A stretch of 64,000 bases of DNA from Diospyros lotus. Lineage: Eukaryota > Streptophyta > Magnoliopsida > Ericales > Ebenaceae. Positions 50,304 through 64,000 of the stretch are shown piece after piece. Position 1 is the first letter of the stretch, and every line of letters starts with the position of its first letter. The notes beneath the pieces are model-generated. The model was not told the origin of the DNA and did not search any database. It saw only the letters and a list, made by a program, of their open reading frames with translations. Position numbers and translations under genes: made by a program. The DNA is taken from the NCBI RefSeq assembly GCF_014633365.1, contig NW_026267105.1, forward strand, positions 103,014 through 167,013, in the 5' to 3' direction.

Positions 50304-53300
50304 TTTTTGATACACTAAAAACAGTCCAGAAAGTCCAAATTCCGATTTCGGGATATTTTGAAACTTCAGTTTTAGCCATGGGTCCACAATAGAACACTTT
50401 AAACAAGAAAGAGACAACTTTGTTACAATCAACGGTATCTCGAAGTATACTGATTTAGTTATCACGATATCTAGTTGAAAGATGACATTTTGACACACTT
50501 AAGAAACTCCAAATTCTGATTTCAGGATCTTTTCGAAACTTGAGTTTAAGCCATGGATCCACAGTAGAACACTTCAAACAAGAAAAAAAAACAACTTTAT
50601 TACAATCAATGATATCTCAAAGCATACTAATTTCCTTATGACGATTCCAAATATAGGTACATTTGGATACGCTAAATACACTCAACAAAGTCTAAAATCT
50701 GATTTTGGGATGTTGTCGAAACATGAGTTTAAGCCATGGATCCATAGAAGAACACCTTAAAAATGAAAGAAAACAACTTTGTTATAGTCCACGATATCAC
50801 GAAGTACACTAATTTGCTTATGACGATTCCAAGTCTAGGTGAATTACTACATTTTGATACACTAAATACACTCAAGAAACTCCAAATTCTGATTTCGGGA
50901 TGTTTTCGAACCTTGAGTTTAACCCATGGCTCCATAGTAGAACACTTCAAACAAGAAAGAAACAACTTTATTACAATCAACGATATCTCAAAGCATACAA
51001 TCAAGAAACTCCAAATTCTGATTTCGGGATCTTTTCGAAACTTGAGTTTAAGCCATGGATGAAACAACTTTATTACAATCAACAATATCTCAAAGTAGAC
51101 TAATTTGCTTATGTGGATTCCAAATCTATGTGAAAGACGATATTTTGAGACATAAAATATACTCAAGACACTCCAAATTCTAATTTCGGGATGTTTTCGA
51201 AACTTGAGTTTAAGCCATGGATCCATAGTAAAACCGTTTAAACAAGAAAGAAACAACTTCATTACAATCAATGATATCTCAAAGCATATAAATTTGCTTT
51301 TGGCGATTCCAAATCTATGTGAAAGATGACATTTTGATACACTAAATACACTCAAGAAACTCCAAATTCTGATTTCAGGATCTTTTCGAAACTTGTGTTT
51401 AAGCCATGGATCCACAGTATAACACTTCAAACTAGAAAGAAACGACTTTATTACAATCAACGATATCTCAAAGCATACTGATTAGGTTACGACGATTCCA
51501 AATCTAGGTGAAAGACGACATTCTGATACACTAACTACACTCAACAAAGTCCAAATTCAAATTTCGGGATGTTTTCGAAAATTGAGTTTAAGCCATGGAT
51601 CCGTAGTAGAACACATCAAACAAGAAGGAAACAACTTTCTTACAATTAACGATATCCCGAAGTACACTAATTTGATTATGTGGATTACAAATCTAAGTGA
51701 AAGACGACATTTTGACACACAAAATATCTACAGTAGAACGCTTCAAACAAGAAAAAACTACTTTATTACCATCAACGATATCTTGATACATTAATTACAC
51801 TCAAGAACCTCCAAATTCTGATTTCGAGATGTTTTCGAAACTTGAGTTTAAGCCATGGATCCATAGTAAAATTCTTTAAACAAGAAAGAAACAACTTTGT
51901 TACAATTAACTATATCTAGAAATACACTAATTTTCTTATGATGATTCCAAGTCTAGGTGAAAGACGACATTTTGATACATTAAAATACACTCAAGAACCT
52001 CCAATTTCTGATGTCGGGATGTTTTCGAAACATGAGTTTAAGCCACGAATCCATAGTAAAACAGTTTAAACAAGAAAGAAACAACTGCATTACAATCAAC
52101 GATATCTCACAGCATACTAATTTGCTTTTGGCGATTCCAAATCTACGTGAAACATCATATTTTGATACACTCAAGAAACTCCAAATTCTGGTTTCGGGAT
52201 GTTTTCGAAACTTGAGTTTAAGCCATGGATTCACAGTAGAACACTTCAAACAAGAAAGAAATAACTTTATTACAATCAACGATATCTCAAAGCTTACTAA
52301 GTTGCTTATCACGATTCCAAATCTAGGCGAAAGACAACATTCTGATACATTAAATACACTCAGGAACCTCCAAATTCTGATTTTGGGATGTTTTTCGAAA
52401 CTTAAGTTTAAGCCATGAATCCATAGTAAAACCGTTTAAACAAGAACGAAACAACTTCATTACAATCAATGATATCTCAAAGCATATAAATTTGCTTTTG
52501 GCGATTCCAAATCTATGTGAAAGATGACATTTTGATACACTAAATACACTCAAGAAACTCCAAATTCTGATTTCAGGATCTTTTCGAAACTTGTGTTTAA
52601 GCCATGGATCCACAGTATAACACTTCAAACTAGAAAGAAACGACTTTATTACAATCAACGATATCTCAAAGCATACTGATTAGGTTACGACGATTCCAAA
52701 TCTAGGTGAAAGACGACATTCTGATACACTAACTACGCTCGGCAAAGTCCAAATTCAAATTTCGGGATGTTTTCGAAAATTGAGTTTAAGCCATGGATCC
52801 GTAGTAGAACACTTCAAACAAGAAGGAAACAACTTTCTTACAATTAACGATATCCCGAAGTACACTAATTTCATTATGTGGATTACAAATCTAGGTGAAA
52901 GACGACATTTTGACACACAAAATATCCACAGTAGAACACTTCAAACAAGAAAAAACTACTTTATTACAATCAACGATATCTCAAAGCATACTAAGTTGCT
53001 TATGACGATTCCAAATCTAGGTGAAAGACGACATTCTGATACACTAACTACACTCAACAAAGTCCAAATTCAAATTTCGGGATGTTTTCAAAAATTGAGT
53101 TTAATCCATGGATCCGTAGTAGAACACTTCAAACAAGAAGAAACAACTTTGTTACAATCAACGATATCTCAGAGCATACTGAGTTGCTTATGACGATTCC
53201 AAATCTAGGTGAAAGACGACATTTTGACACACAAAATATCTACAGTGGAACACTTCAAACAAGAAAAAAAACTACTTTATTACCATCAACGATATCTTGA

Positions 53301-54793
53301 TACATTAATTACACTCAAGAACCTCCAAATTCTGATTTCGAGATGTTTTCGAAACTTGAGTTTAAGCCATGGATCCATAGTAAAATTCTTTAAACAAGAA
53401 AGAAACAACTTTATTACAGTCAGCGATATCTCAAAGCATTAAATACACTTAAGTGCACTAAGAAACAAGAAAGAAACAACTTTGTTACAATTAACTATAT
53501 CTAGAAATACACTAATTTTCTCATGATGATTCCAAGCCTAGGTGATTGACCACATTTTGATACACTTAAATGCACTCAAGAAACTCCAAATTCTAATTTC
53601 GGGATGTTTTCAAAACATGAGTTCAAGCCATGGATCCACAGTAGAACACTTAAAACAAGAAAGAAACAACTTTGTTACAATCAACTATATCTCGAAGTAC
53701 ACTAATTTTCTTATGATGATTTGAAGTCTAGGTGAATGACGACATTTTGATACAATCAAGAAACTCCAAATTCTGATTTCGGGATGTTTTCGAAACTTGA
53801 GTTTAAGCCATGACGATATCTCAGAGCATACTGAGTTGCTAATGGCGATTCCAAATCTAGGTGAAAGACGATATTTTAATACCTTAAATACACTCAAGAA
53901 CCTCCAAATTCTGATTTCGGGATGTTTTCGAAACTTGTGTTTAAGCCATGGATCCAGAGCAGAACACTTCAAACTAGAAAGAAACAACTTCATTACAATC
54001 AACGATATCTCACAGCACACTAATTTGCTTTTTGGCGATTCCAAATCTAGGTGAATGACGACATTTTGATACACTAAATACACTCAAGAAACTCCAAATT
54101 CTGATTCCAGGATGTTTTCGAAACTTTAGTTCAAGCCATGGATCCACCGTAGAACACTTCAAACGAGAAAAAACAACTTTATTGCAATCAACGATATCTC
54201 AAAGCGTACTAAGTTGCTTATGACGATTCCAAATCTAGGTGAAAGGCGACATTTTGATAGATTAAATACACTCAAGAACCTCCAAATTCTGATTTCGGGA
54301 TGTTTTCAAAACTTAAGTTCAAGCCATGAATCCATAGTAAAACACTTTAAACAGGAAAGAAACAACTTTATTACTGACATCTCAAAGCATACTAATTTGC
54401 TTATGGCGATTCCAAATCTTGGTGAAAGATGACATTTTGATACACTAAACACACTCCCGAAAGTCCAAATTCTAATTACGAGATGTATTCGAGACTTGAG
54501 TTTAAGCCTTGGATCCATTGTAGAACACCTTAAACAAGAAAAAAACAACTTTGTTACAATCGACGATATCTCGATGTATACTAATTTTCTTATCACGATT
54601 CCAAATCTAGGTGAAATACGACATTTTGATACACTAAATATGGTTAAGAAAGTCCAAATTCTTATTTTGGGTTGTTTTTGAAACTTGAGTTTTAACCATG
54701 GGTCCACAGTATAACGCTATAAACAAGAAAGAGACAACTTTGTTACAATAACTGATATCTCGATGTATACTAATTTGTTTATAACGATATCAA
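50304..54793 (+). repeat. Satellite HOR copy 8 (mosaic of two HOR types)
   Basis: 4490 bp. Its left part is type A: it lacks the 60 bp, and has AAGACACTCC with C at 51169. From 52046 on it carries the variants of copies 9-10: CCACGAATCC, ACAGTGGAAC near 53247, CCAAGCCTAGG near 53537, TTAAGTTCAAG near 54317, and GGGTTGTTT near 54670. The switch between types lies between 51169 and 52046. No gene seen. Confidence 0.93.
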
Positions 54794-57700
54794 TTTTTGA
54801 TACACTAAAAACAGTCCAGAAAGTCCAAATTCCGATTTCGGGATATTTTGAAACTTCAGTTTTAGCCATGGGTCCACAATAGAACACTTTAAACAAGAAA
54901 GAGACAACTTTGTTACAATCAACGGTATCTCGAAGTATACTGATTTAGTTATCACGATATCTAGTTGAAAGATGACATTTTGACACACTTAAGAAACTCC
55001 AAATTCTGATTTCAGGATCTTTTCGAAACTTGAGTTTAAGCCATGGATCCACAGTAGAACACTTCAAACAAGAAAAAAAACAACTTTATTACAATCAATG
55101 ATATCTCAAAGCATACTAATTTCCTTATGACGATTCCAAATATAGGTACATTTGGATACGCTAAATACACTCAACAAAGTCTAAAATCTGATTTTGGGAT
55201 GTTGTCGAAACATGAGTTTAAGCCATGGATCCATAGAAGAACACCTTAAAAATGAAAGAAAACAACTTTGTTATAGTCCACGATATCACGAAGTACACTA
55301 ATTTGCTTATGACGATTCCAAGTCTAGGTGAATTACTACATTTTGATACACTAAATACACTCAAGAAACTCCAAATTCTGATTTCGGGATGTTTTCGAAC
55401 CTTGAGTTTAACCCATGGCTCCATAGTAGAACACTTCAAACAAGAAAGAAACAACTTTATTACAATCAACGATATCTCAAAGCATACTAATTTGCTTTTG
55501 GCGATTCCAAATCTAGGTGAAAGATGACATTTTAATAGACTAAATACAATCAAGAAACTCCAAATTCTGATTTCGGGATCTTTTCGAAACTTGAGTTTAA
55601 GCCATGGATGAAACAACTTTATTACAATCAACAATATCTCAAAGTAGACTAATTTGCTTATGTGGATTCCAAATCTATGTGAAAGACGATATTTTGAGAC
55701 ATAAAATATACTCAAGATACTCCAAATTCTAATTTCGGGATGTTTTCGAAACTTGAGTTTAAGCCATGGATCCATAGTAAAACCGTTTAAACAAGAAAGA
55801 AACAACTTCATTACAATCAATGATATCTCAAAGCATATAAATTTGCTTTTGGCGATTCCAAATCTATGTGAAAGATGACATTTTGATACACTAAATACAC
55901 TCAAGAAACTCCAAATTCTGATTTCAGGATCTTTTCGAAACTTGTGTTTAAGCCATGGATCCACAGTATAACACTTCAAACTAGAAAGAAACGACTTTAT
56001 TACAATCAACGATATCTCAAAGCATACTGATTAGGTTACGACGATTCCAAATCTAGGTGAAAGACGACATTCTGATACACTAACTACACTCAACAAAGTC
56101 CAAATTCAAATTTCGGGATGTTTTCGAAAATTGAGTTTAAGCCATGGATCCGTAGTAGAACACATCAAACAAGAAGGAAACAACTTTCTTACAATTAACG
56201 ATATCCCGAAGTACACTAATTTGATTATGTGGATTACAAATCTAAGTGAAAGACGACATTTTGACACACAAAATATCTACAGTAGAACGCTTCAAACAAG
56301 AAAAAACTACTTTATTACCATCAACGATATCTTGATACATTAATTACACTCAAGAACCTCCAAATTCTGATTTCGAGATGTTTTCGAAACTTGAGTTTAA
56401 GCCATGGATCCATAGTAAAATTCTTTAAACAAGAAAGAAACAACTTTGTTACAATTAACTATATCTAGAAATACACTAATTTTCTTATGATGATTCCAAG
56501 TCTAGGTGAAAGACGACATTTTGATACATTAAAATACACTCAAGAACCTCCAATTTCTGATGTCGGGATGTTTTCGAAACATGAGTTTAAGCCACGAATC
56601 CATAGTAAAACAGTTTAAACAAGAAAGAAACAACTGCATTACAATCAACGATATCTCACAGCATACTAATTTGCTTTTGGCGATTCCAAATCTACGTGAA
56701 ACATCATATTTTGATACACTCAAGAAACTCCAAATTCTGGTTTCGGGATGTTTTCGAAACTTGAGTTTAAGCCATGGATTCACAGTAGAACACTTCAAAC
56801 AAGAAAGAAATAACTTTATTACAATCAACGATATCTCAAAGCTTACTAAGTTGCTTATCACGATTCCAAATCTAGGCGAAAGACAACATTCTGATACATT
56901 AAATACACTCAGGAACCTCCAAATTCTGATTTTGGGATGTTTTTCGAAACTTAAGTTTAAGCCATGAATCCATAGTAAAACCGTTTAAACAAGAACGAAA
57001 CAACTTCATTACAATCAATGATATCTCAAAGCATATAAATTTGCTTTTGGCGATTCCAAATCTATGTGAAAGATGACATTTTGATACACTAAATACACTC
57101 AAGAAACTCCAAATTCTGATTTCAGGATCTTTTCGAAACTTGTGTTTAAGCCATGGATCCACAGTATAACACTTCAAACTAGAAAGAAACGACTTTATTA
57201 CAATCAACGATATCTCAAAGCATACTGATTAGGTTACGACGATTCCAAATCTAGGTGAAAGACGACATTCTGATACACTAACTACGCTCGGCAAAGTCCA
57301 AATTCAAATTTCGGGATGTTTTCGAAAATTGAGTTTAAGCCATGGATCCGTAGTAGAACACTTCAAACAAGAAGGAAACAACTTTCTTACAATTAACGAT
57401 ATCCCGAAGTACACTAATTTCATTATGTGGATTACAAATCTAGGTGAAAGACGACATTTTGACACACAAAATATCCACAGTAGAACACTTCAAACAAGAA
57501 AAAACTACTTTATTACAATCAACGATATCTCAAAGCATACTAAGTTGCTTATGACGATTCCAAATCTAGGTGAAAGACGACATTCTGATACACTAACTAC
57601 ACTCAACAAAGTCCAAATTCAAATTTCGGGATGTTTTCAAAAATTGAGTTTAATCCATGGATCCGTAGTAGAACACTTCAAACAAGAAGAAACAACTTTG

Positions 57701-59342
57701 TTACAATCAACGATATCTCAGAGCATACTGAGTTGCTTATGACGATTCCAAATCTAGGTGAAAGACGACATTTTGACACACAAAATATCTACAGTGGAAC
57801 ACTTCAAACAAGAAAAAAAACTACTTTATTACCATCAACGATATCTTGATACATTAATTACACTCAAGAACCTCCAAATTCTGATTTCGAGATGTTTTCG
57901 AAACTTGAGTTTAAGCCATGGATCCATAGTAAAATTCTTTAAACAAGAAAGAAACAACTTTATTACAGTCAGCGATATCTCAAAGCATTAAATACACTTA
58001 AGTGCACTAAGAAACAAGAAAGAAACAACTTTGTTACAATTAACTATATCTAGAAATACACTAATTTTCTCATGATGATTCCAAGCCTAGGTGATTGACC
58101 ACATTTTGATACACTTAAATGCACTCAAGAAACTCCAAATTCTAATTTCGGGATGTTTTCAAAACATGAGTTCAAGCCATGGATCCACAGTAGAACACTT
58201 AAAACAAGAAAGAAACAACTTTGTTACAATCAACTATATCTCGAAGTACACTAATTTTCTTATGATGATTTGAAGTCTAGGTGAATGACGACATTTTGAT
58301 ACAATCAAGAAACTCCAAATTCTGATTTCGGGATGTTTTCGAAACTTGAGTTTAAGCCATGACGATATCTCAGAGCATACTGAGTTGCTAATGGCGATTC
58401 CAAATCTAGGTGAAAGACGATATTTTAATACCTTAAATACACTCAAGAACCTCCAAATTCTGATTTCGGGATGTTTTCGAAACTTGTGTTTAAGCCATGG
58501 ATCCAGAGCAGAACACTTCAAACTAGAAAGAAACAACTTCATTACAATCAACGATATCTCACAGCACACTAATTTGCTTTTTGGCGATTCCAAATCTAGG
58601 TGAATGACGACATTTTGATACACTAAATACACTCAAGAAACTCCAAATTCTGATTCCAGGATGTTTTCGAAACTTTAGTTCAAGCCATGGATCCACCGTA
58701 GAACACTTCAAACGAGAAAAAACAACTTTATTGCAATCAACGATATCTCAAAGCGTACTAAGTTGCTTATGACGATTCCAAATCTAGGTGAAAGGCGACA
58801 TTTTGATAGATTAAATACACTCAAGAACCTCCAAATTCTGATTTCGGGATGTTTTCAAAACTTAAGTTCAAGCCATGAATCCATAGTAAAACACTTTAAA
58901 CAGGAAAGAAACAACTTTATTACTGACATCTCAAAGCATACTAATTTGCTTATGGCGATTCCAAATCTTGGTGAAAGATGACATTTTGATACACTAAACA
59001 CACTCCCGAAAGTCCAAATTCTAATTACGAGATGTATTCGAGACTTGAGTTTAAGCCTTGGATCCATTGTAGAACACCTTAAACAAGAAAAAAACAACTT
59101 TGTTACAATCGACGATATCTCGATGTATACTAATTTTCTTATCACGATTCCAAATCTAGGTGAAATACGACATTTTGATACACTAAATATGGTTAAGAAA
59201 GTCCAAATTCTTATTTTGGGTTGTTTTTGAAACTTGAGTTTTAACCATGGGTCCACAGTATAACGCTATAAACAAGAAAGAGACAACTTTGTTACAATAA
59301 CTGATATCTCGATGTATACTAATTTGTTTATAACGATATCAA
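54794..59342 (+). repeat. Satellite HOR copy 9 (long type B)
   Basis: 4549 bp. It differs in length from the 4490-bp form by 60 extra bases at 55488-55547 and one base fewer in an A-tract near 55080. The extra bases restore a monomer to the full ~189-bp spacing. No gene seen. Confidence 0.94.
55488..55547 (+). repeat. 60-bp segment present only in type B HORs (copy 9)
   Basis: It lies between GCATAC and AATCAAG, which are joined directly in copies 1-8. The segment begins TAATTTGCTTTTGGCG and is ordinary monomer sequence. It ends with ATAC, and ATAC also precedes it, so the short form looks like a deletion between 4-bp repeats. Confidence 0.85.
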
Positions 59343-62300
59343 TTTTTGATACACTAAAAACAGTCCAGAAAGTCCAAATTCCGATTTCGGGATATTTTGA
59401 AACTTCAGTTTTAGCCATGGGTCCACAATAGAACACTTTAAACAAGAAAGAGACAACTTTGTTACAATCAACGGTATCTCGAAGTATACTGATTTAGTTA
59501 TCACGATATCTAGTTGAAAGATGACATTTTGACACACTTAAGAAACTCCAAATTCTGATTTCAGGATCTTTTCGAAACTTGAGTTTAAGCCATGGATCCA
59601 CAGTAGAACACTTCAAACAAGAAAAAAAACAACTTTATTACAATCAATGATATCTCAAAGCATACTAATTTCCTTATGACGATTCCAAATATAGGTACAT
59701 TTGGATACGCTAAATACACTCAACAAAGTCTAAAATCTGATTTTGGGATGTTGTCGAAACATGAGTTTAAGCCATGGATCCATAGAAGAACACCTTAAAA
59801 ATGAAAGAAAACAACTTTGTTATAGTCCACGATATCACGAAGTACACTAATTTGCTTATGACGATTCCAAGTCTAGGTGAATTACTACATTTTGATACAC
59901 TAAATACACTCAAGAAACTCCAAATTCTGATTTCGGGATGTTTTCGAACCTTGAGTTTAACCCATGGCTCCATAGTAGAACACTTCAAACAAGAAAGAAA
60001 CAACTTTATTACAATCAACGATATCTCAAAGCATACTAATTTGCTTTTGGCGATTCCAAATCTAGGTGAAAGATGACATTTTAATAGACTAAATACAATC
60101 AAGAAACTCCAAATTCTGATTTCGGGATCTTTTCGAAACTTGAGTTTAAGCCATGGATGAAACAACTTTATTACAATCAACAATATCTCAAAGTAGACTA
60201 ATTTGCTTATGTGGATTCCAAATCTATGTGAAAGACGATATTTTGAGACATAAAATATACTCAAGATACTCCAAATTCTAATTTCGGGATGTTTTCGAAA
60301 CTTGAGTTTAAGCCATGGATCCATAGTAAAACCGTTTAAACAAGAAAGAAACAACTTCATTACAATCAATGATATCTCAAAGCATATAAATTTGCTTTTG
60401 GCGATTCCAAATCTATGTGAAAGATGACATTTTGATACACTAAATACACTCAAGAAACTCCAAATTCTGATTTCAGGATCTTTTCGAAACTTGTGTTTAA
60501 GCCATGGATCCACAGTATAACACTTCAAACTAGAAAGAAACGACTTTATTACAATCAACGATATCTCAAAGCATACTGATTAGGTTACGACGATTCCAAA
60601 TCTAGGTGAAAGACGACATTCTGATACACTAACTACACTCAACAAAGTCCAAATTCAAATTTCGGGATGTTTTCGAAAATTGAGTTTAAGCCATGGATCC
60701 GTAGTAGAACACATCAAACAAGAAGGAAACAACTTTCTTACAATTAACGATATCCCGAAGTACACTAATTTGATTATGTGGATTACAAATCTAAGTGAAA
60801 GACGACATTTTGACACACAAAATATCTACAGTAGAACGCTTCAAACAAGAAAAAACTACTTTATTACCATCAACGATATCTTGATACATTAATTACACTC
60901 AAGAACCTCCAAATTCTGATTTCGAGATGTTTTCGAAACTTGAGTTTAAGCCATGGATCCATAGTAAAATTCTTTAAACAAGAAAGAAACAACTTTGTTA
61001 CAATTAACTATATCTAGAAATACACTAATTTTCTTATGATGATTCCAAGTCTAGGTGAAAGACGACATTTTGATACATTAAAATACACTCAAGAACCTCC
61101 AATTTCTGATGTCGGGATGTTTTCGAAACATGAGTTTAAGCCACGAATCCATAGTAAAACAGTTTAAACAAGAAAGAAACAACTGCATTACAATCAACGA
61201 TATCTCACAGCATACTAATTTGCTTTTGGCGATTCCAAATCTACGTGAAACATCATATTTTGATACACTCAAGAAACTCCAAATTCTGGTTTCGGGATGT
61301 TTTCGAAACTTGAGTTTAAGCCATGGATTCACAGTAGAACACTTCAAACAAGAAAGAAATAACTTTATTACAATCAACGATATCTCAAAGCTTACTAAGT
61401 TGCTTATCACGATTCCAAATCTAGGCGAAAGACAACATTCTGATACATTAAATACACTCAGGAACCTCCAAATTCTGATTTTGGGATGTTTTTCGAAACT
61501 TAAGTTTAAGCCATGAATCCATAGTAAAACCGTTTAAACAAGAACGAAACAACTTCATTACAATCAATGATATCTCAAAGCATATAAATTTGCTTTTGGC
61601 GATTCCAAATCTATGTGAAAGATGACATTTTGATACACTAAATACACTCAAGAAACTCCAAATTCTGATTTCAGGATCTTTTCGAAACTTGTGTTTAAGC
61701 CATGGATCCACAGTATAACACTTCAAACTAGAAAGAAACGACTTTATTACAATCAACGATATCTCAAAGCATACTGATTAGGTTACGACGATTCCAAATC
61801 TAGGTGAAAGACGACATTCTGATACACTAACTACGCTCGGCAAAGTCCAAATTCAAATTTCGGGATGTTTTCGAAAATTGAGTTTAAGCCATGGATCCGT
61901 AGTAGAACACTTCAAACAAGAAGGAAACAACTTTCTTACAATTAACGATATCCCGAAGTACACTAATTTCATTATGTGGATTACAAATCTAGGTGAAAGA
62001 CGACATTTTGACACACAAAATATCCACAGTAGAACACTTCAAACAAGAAAAAACTACTTTATTACAATCAACGATATCTCAAAGCATACTAAGTTGCTTA
62101 TGACGATTCCAAATCTAGGTGAAAGACGACATTCTGATACACTAACTACACTCAACAAAGTCCAAATTCAAATTTCGGGATGTTTTCAAAAATTGAGTTT
62201 AATCCATGGATCCGTAGTAGAACACTTCAAACAAGAAGAAACAACTTTGTTACAATCAACGATATCTCAGAGCATACTGAGTTGCTTATGACGATTCCAA

Positions 62301-63891
62301 ATCTAGGTGAAAGACGACATTTTGACACACAAAATATCTACAGTGGAACACTTCAAACAAGAAAAAAAACTACTTTATTACCATCAACGATATCTTGATA
62401 CATTAATTACACTCAAGAACCTCCAAATTCTGATTTCGAGATGTTTTCGAAACTTGAGTTTAAGCCATGGATCCATAGTAAAATTCTTTAAACAAGAAAG
62501 AAACAACTTTATTACAGTCAGCGATATCTCAAAGCATTAAATACACTTAAGTGCACTAAGAAACAAGAAAGAAACAACTTTGTTACAATTAACTATATCT
62601 AGAAATACACTAATTTTCTCATGATGATTCCAAGCCTAGGTGATTGACCACATTTTGATACACTTAAATGCACTCAAGAAACTCCAAATTCTAATTTCGG
62701 GATGTTTTCAAAACATGAGTTCAAGCCATGGATCCACAGTAGAACACTTAAAACAAGAAAGAAACAACTTTGTTACAATCAACTATATCTCGAAGTACAC
62801 TAATTTTCTTATGATGATTTGAAGTCTAGGTGAATGACGACATTTTGATACAATCAAGAAACTCCAAATTCTGATTTCGGGATGTTTTCGAAACTTGAGT
62901 TTAAGCCATGACGATATCTCAGAGCATACTGAGTTGCTAATGGCGATTCCAAATCTAGGTGAAAGACGATATTTTAATACCTTAAATACACTCAAGAACC
63001 TCCAAATTCTGATTTCGGGATGTTTTCGAAACTTGTGTTTAAGCCATGGATCCAGAGCAGAACACTTCAAACTAGAAAGAAACAACTTCATTACAATCAA
63101 CGATATCTCACAGCACACTAATTTGCTTTTTGGCGATTCCAAATCTAGGTGAATGACGACATTTTGATACACTAAATACACTCAAGAAACTCCAAATTCT
63201 GATTCCAGGATGTTTTCGAAACTTTAGTTCAAGCCATGGATCCACCGTAGAACACTTCAAACGAGAAAAAACAACTTTATTGCAATCAACGATATCTCAA
63301 AGCGTACTAAGTTGCTTATGACGATTCCAAATCTAGGTGAAAGGCGACATTTTGATAGATTAAATACACTCAAGAACCTCCAAATTCTGATTTCGGGATG
63401 TTTTCAAAACTTAAGTTCAAGCCATGAATCCATAGTAAAACACTTTAAACAGGAAAGAAACAACTTTATTACTGACATCTCAAAGCATACTAATTTGCTT
63501 ATGGCGATTCCAAATCTTGGTGAAAGATGACATTTTGATACACTAAACACACTCCCGAAAGTCCAAATTCTAATTACGAGATGTATTCGAGACTTGAGTT
63601 TAAGCCTTGGATCCATTGTAGAACACCTTAAACAAGAAAAAAACAACTTTGTTACAATCGACGATATCTCGATGTATACTAATTTTCTTATCACGATTCC
63701 AAATCTAGGTGAAATACGACATTTTGATACACTAAATATGGTTAAGAAAGTCCAAATTCTTATTTTGGGTTGTTTTTGAAACTTGAGTTTTAACCATGGG
63801 TCCACAGTATAACGCTATAAACAAGAAAGAGACAACTTTGTTACAATAACTGATATCTCGATGTATACTAATTTGTTTATAACGATATCAA
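59343..63891 (+). repeat. Satellite HOR copy 10 (long type B)
   Basis: 4549 bp. I saw no difference from copy 9 in the stretches compared, and all open frames translate the same. No gene seen. Confidence 0.94.
60037..60096 (+). repeat. 60-bp segment present only in type B HORs (copy 10)
   Basis: The same segment and flanks as at 55488-55547. Confidence 0.85.
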
Positions 63892-64000
63892 TTTTTGATA
63901 CACTAAAAACAGTCCAGAAAGTCCAAATTCCGATTTCGGGATATTTTGAAACTTCAGTTTTAGCCATGGGTCCACAATAGAACACTTTAAACAAGAAAGA
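63892..64000 (+). repeat. Satellite HOR copy 11, partial
   Basis: First 109 bases of the next HOR, cut by the window end. The array continues beyond the window. Confidence 0.9.

Overview
This window looks like nuclear DNA of a flowering plant. It is almost entirely repetitive: a tandem satellite array arranged in long higher-order repeats (HORs), interrupted by two copies of a full-length Ty1/copia LTR retrotransposon. The plant assignment rests on the element: a primer-binding site matching plant initiator tRNA-Met, copia domain order, and a long Gag with a coiled-coil tail and multiple purine tracts as in the Sirevirus (SIRE/Maximus) lineage. The species cannot be named, and no host protein-coding or RNA gene is supported.

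Layout. Bases 1-19074 hold HOR copies 1-4 and the first 1117 bases of copy 5. Element 1 occupies 19075-28507 with identical 2087-bp LTRs and a 5-bp target-site duplication AGTAT. Copy 5 resumes at 28508 and copy 6 starts at 31886. Element 2 occupies 33003-42435, at the same HOR position and with the same AGTAT duplication. Copy 6 resumes at 42436, followed by copies 7-10 and the first 109 bases of copy 11 at the window edge. The basic monomer is about 189 bp (63 codons, so frames persist through it), all head to tail. One HOR is about 4490 bp in copies 2-8, with 23 landmark-bearing monomers plus about four truncated ones. Copies 9 and 10 are 4549 bp because they keep 60 bp that the others lack. 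Copy 8 is a mosaic of the two HOR types.

The element encodes Gag (605 codons) and Pol (protease, integrase, reverse transcriptase, RNase H). They lie in one frame but are separated by three stop codons within 15 bases. All catalytic motifs are visible, the LTRs match, and the insertion looks young. No envelope-like ORF is present.

The most informative signal is the spacing of the two elements. The offset of 13,928 bp equals element (9433) + target-site duplication (5) + exactly one HOR (4490). The second element is therefore best read as a tandem duplication by unequal exchange in register with the HOR, not as a second insertion. The retrotransposon has been taken into the higher-order repeat process of the satellite. 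HOR length, homogeneity and retroelement invasion are compatible with a centromeric or other heterochromatic block, but nothing in the sequence proves centromere function.
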